This document shows positions 63,931-64,000 of a stretch of 64,000 nt of DNA, one piece after another. The stretch's first letter is position 1. Each line of letters begins with the position of its first letter. The notes beneath the pieces were generated by a model, which searched no databases, was not told where the DNA came from, and worked only from the letters and a program-made list of their open reading frames with translations. Both the position numbers and the translations under genes were made by a program. Origin of the DNA: Oscillospiraceae bacterium (GTDB taxonomy: Bacteria; Bacillota; Clostridia; Oscillospirales; Acutalibacteraceae); the NCBI GenBank assembly GCA_031256825.1, contig JAIRPV010000029.1, forward strand, positions 1-64,000, given 5' to 3'.

Positions 63931-64000
63931 GCGCCTTTTCTGGTTTCCAAAGAAAACTCAATCCATTCTATGCGGTTTTGCTTGACTTGCCCACGATTCT
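63931..64000. other. End of window, no feature seen
   Basis: Seventy bases after the phosphatase-like gene; no terminator recognised. Confidence 0.3.

Overview
The window is about 57-60% GC, gene-dense, and reads as a chromosomal segment of a spore-former-related anaerobic Firmicute (class Clostridia, Oscillospirales/Ruminococcaceae-like; this is inference). The pointers are the dacF - spoIIM-like - XerC/D order known from Bacillus and Clostridia, DUF1934 next to argS, CoaX, MgsA, SipW/TasA-type surface proteins, and sigma-A promoters of the form TTGNNN-17-TATAAT with strong GGAGG ribosome sites.

Layout. 1-4.05 kb: end of mtaB, dacF, a SpoIIM-family protein and a tyrosine recombinase. 4.05-6.3 kb: an accessory patch. 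It holds a 44-bp tandem repeat, a perfect-armed 34-bp lox/dif-like site, three related one-armed sites each just in front of a small gene (GNAT, P-loop NTPase, truncated GNAT), an ORF remnant and a tRNA-like element. 6.4-12.1 kb: one minus-strand operon coaX - ECF S component - tmk - DUF2156 - DJ-1/PfpI - fthC - radA. 12.26-13.3 kb: a Thr/Pro-rich membrane protein with 14-residue repeats. 13.4-18.6 kb: an unassigned metabolic operon (class III aminotransferase, two TIM-barrel epimerases, HD protein, double class II aldolase) behind a perfect 16-bp operator-like palindrome. 18.7-30.1 kb: DUF3006, argS, DUF1934, aspS, hisS, mgsA, gyrA, a small exported peptide, Uma2 and gyrB. 30.1-35.4 kb: an unknown protein, a DnaC-like loader, an orphan type I cas3 and a YhfC-like membrane protease. 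35.6-40.9 kb (plus strand): uvrA-mtnA and murC.

40.9-52.4 kb is a nine-gene surface-fibre locus read from one promoter with a long structured leader. It encodes a DivIVA-like protein, a SipW-like membrane protein that has lost its catalytic residues, two camelysin-like proteins, an active SipW signal peptidase, two more TasA-like proteins, a cell-wall-anchored TasA-like protein (PPKTG) and a 1582-residue adhesin with SpaA/Cna-B repeats. 52.6-54.0 kb is an exported CHAP-domain protein whose 5' end carries an 11-C tract that puts it out of frame by one base, a typical arrangement for phase variation. tRNA-Lys follows at 54.2 kb.

54.3-63.9 kb is a 2-aminoethylphosphonate locus: ABC importer (binding protein, fused permease, ATPase), PhnW, PhnX, a metallophosphoesterase, and a PhoB/PhoR-type two-component pair at the end of the same transcript. 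A divergent alkaline-phosphatase-superfamily gene lies across an intergenic region with phased TTTACA-type boxes.

Best candidates for undescribed biology are the lox/dif-like cassette patch beside the recombinase, the SipW/TasA/adhesin locus with its catalytically dead SipW paralogue, the poly-C switch, and the operator-controlled aminotransferase/aldolase operon.
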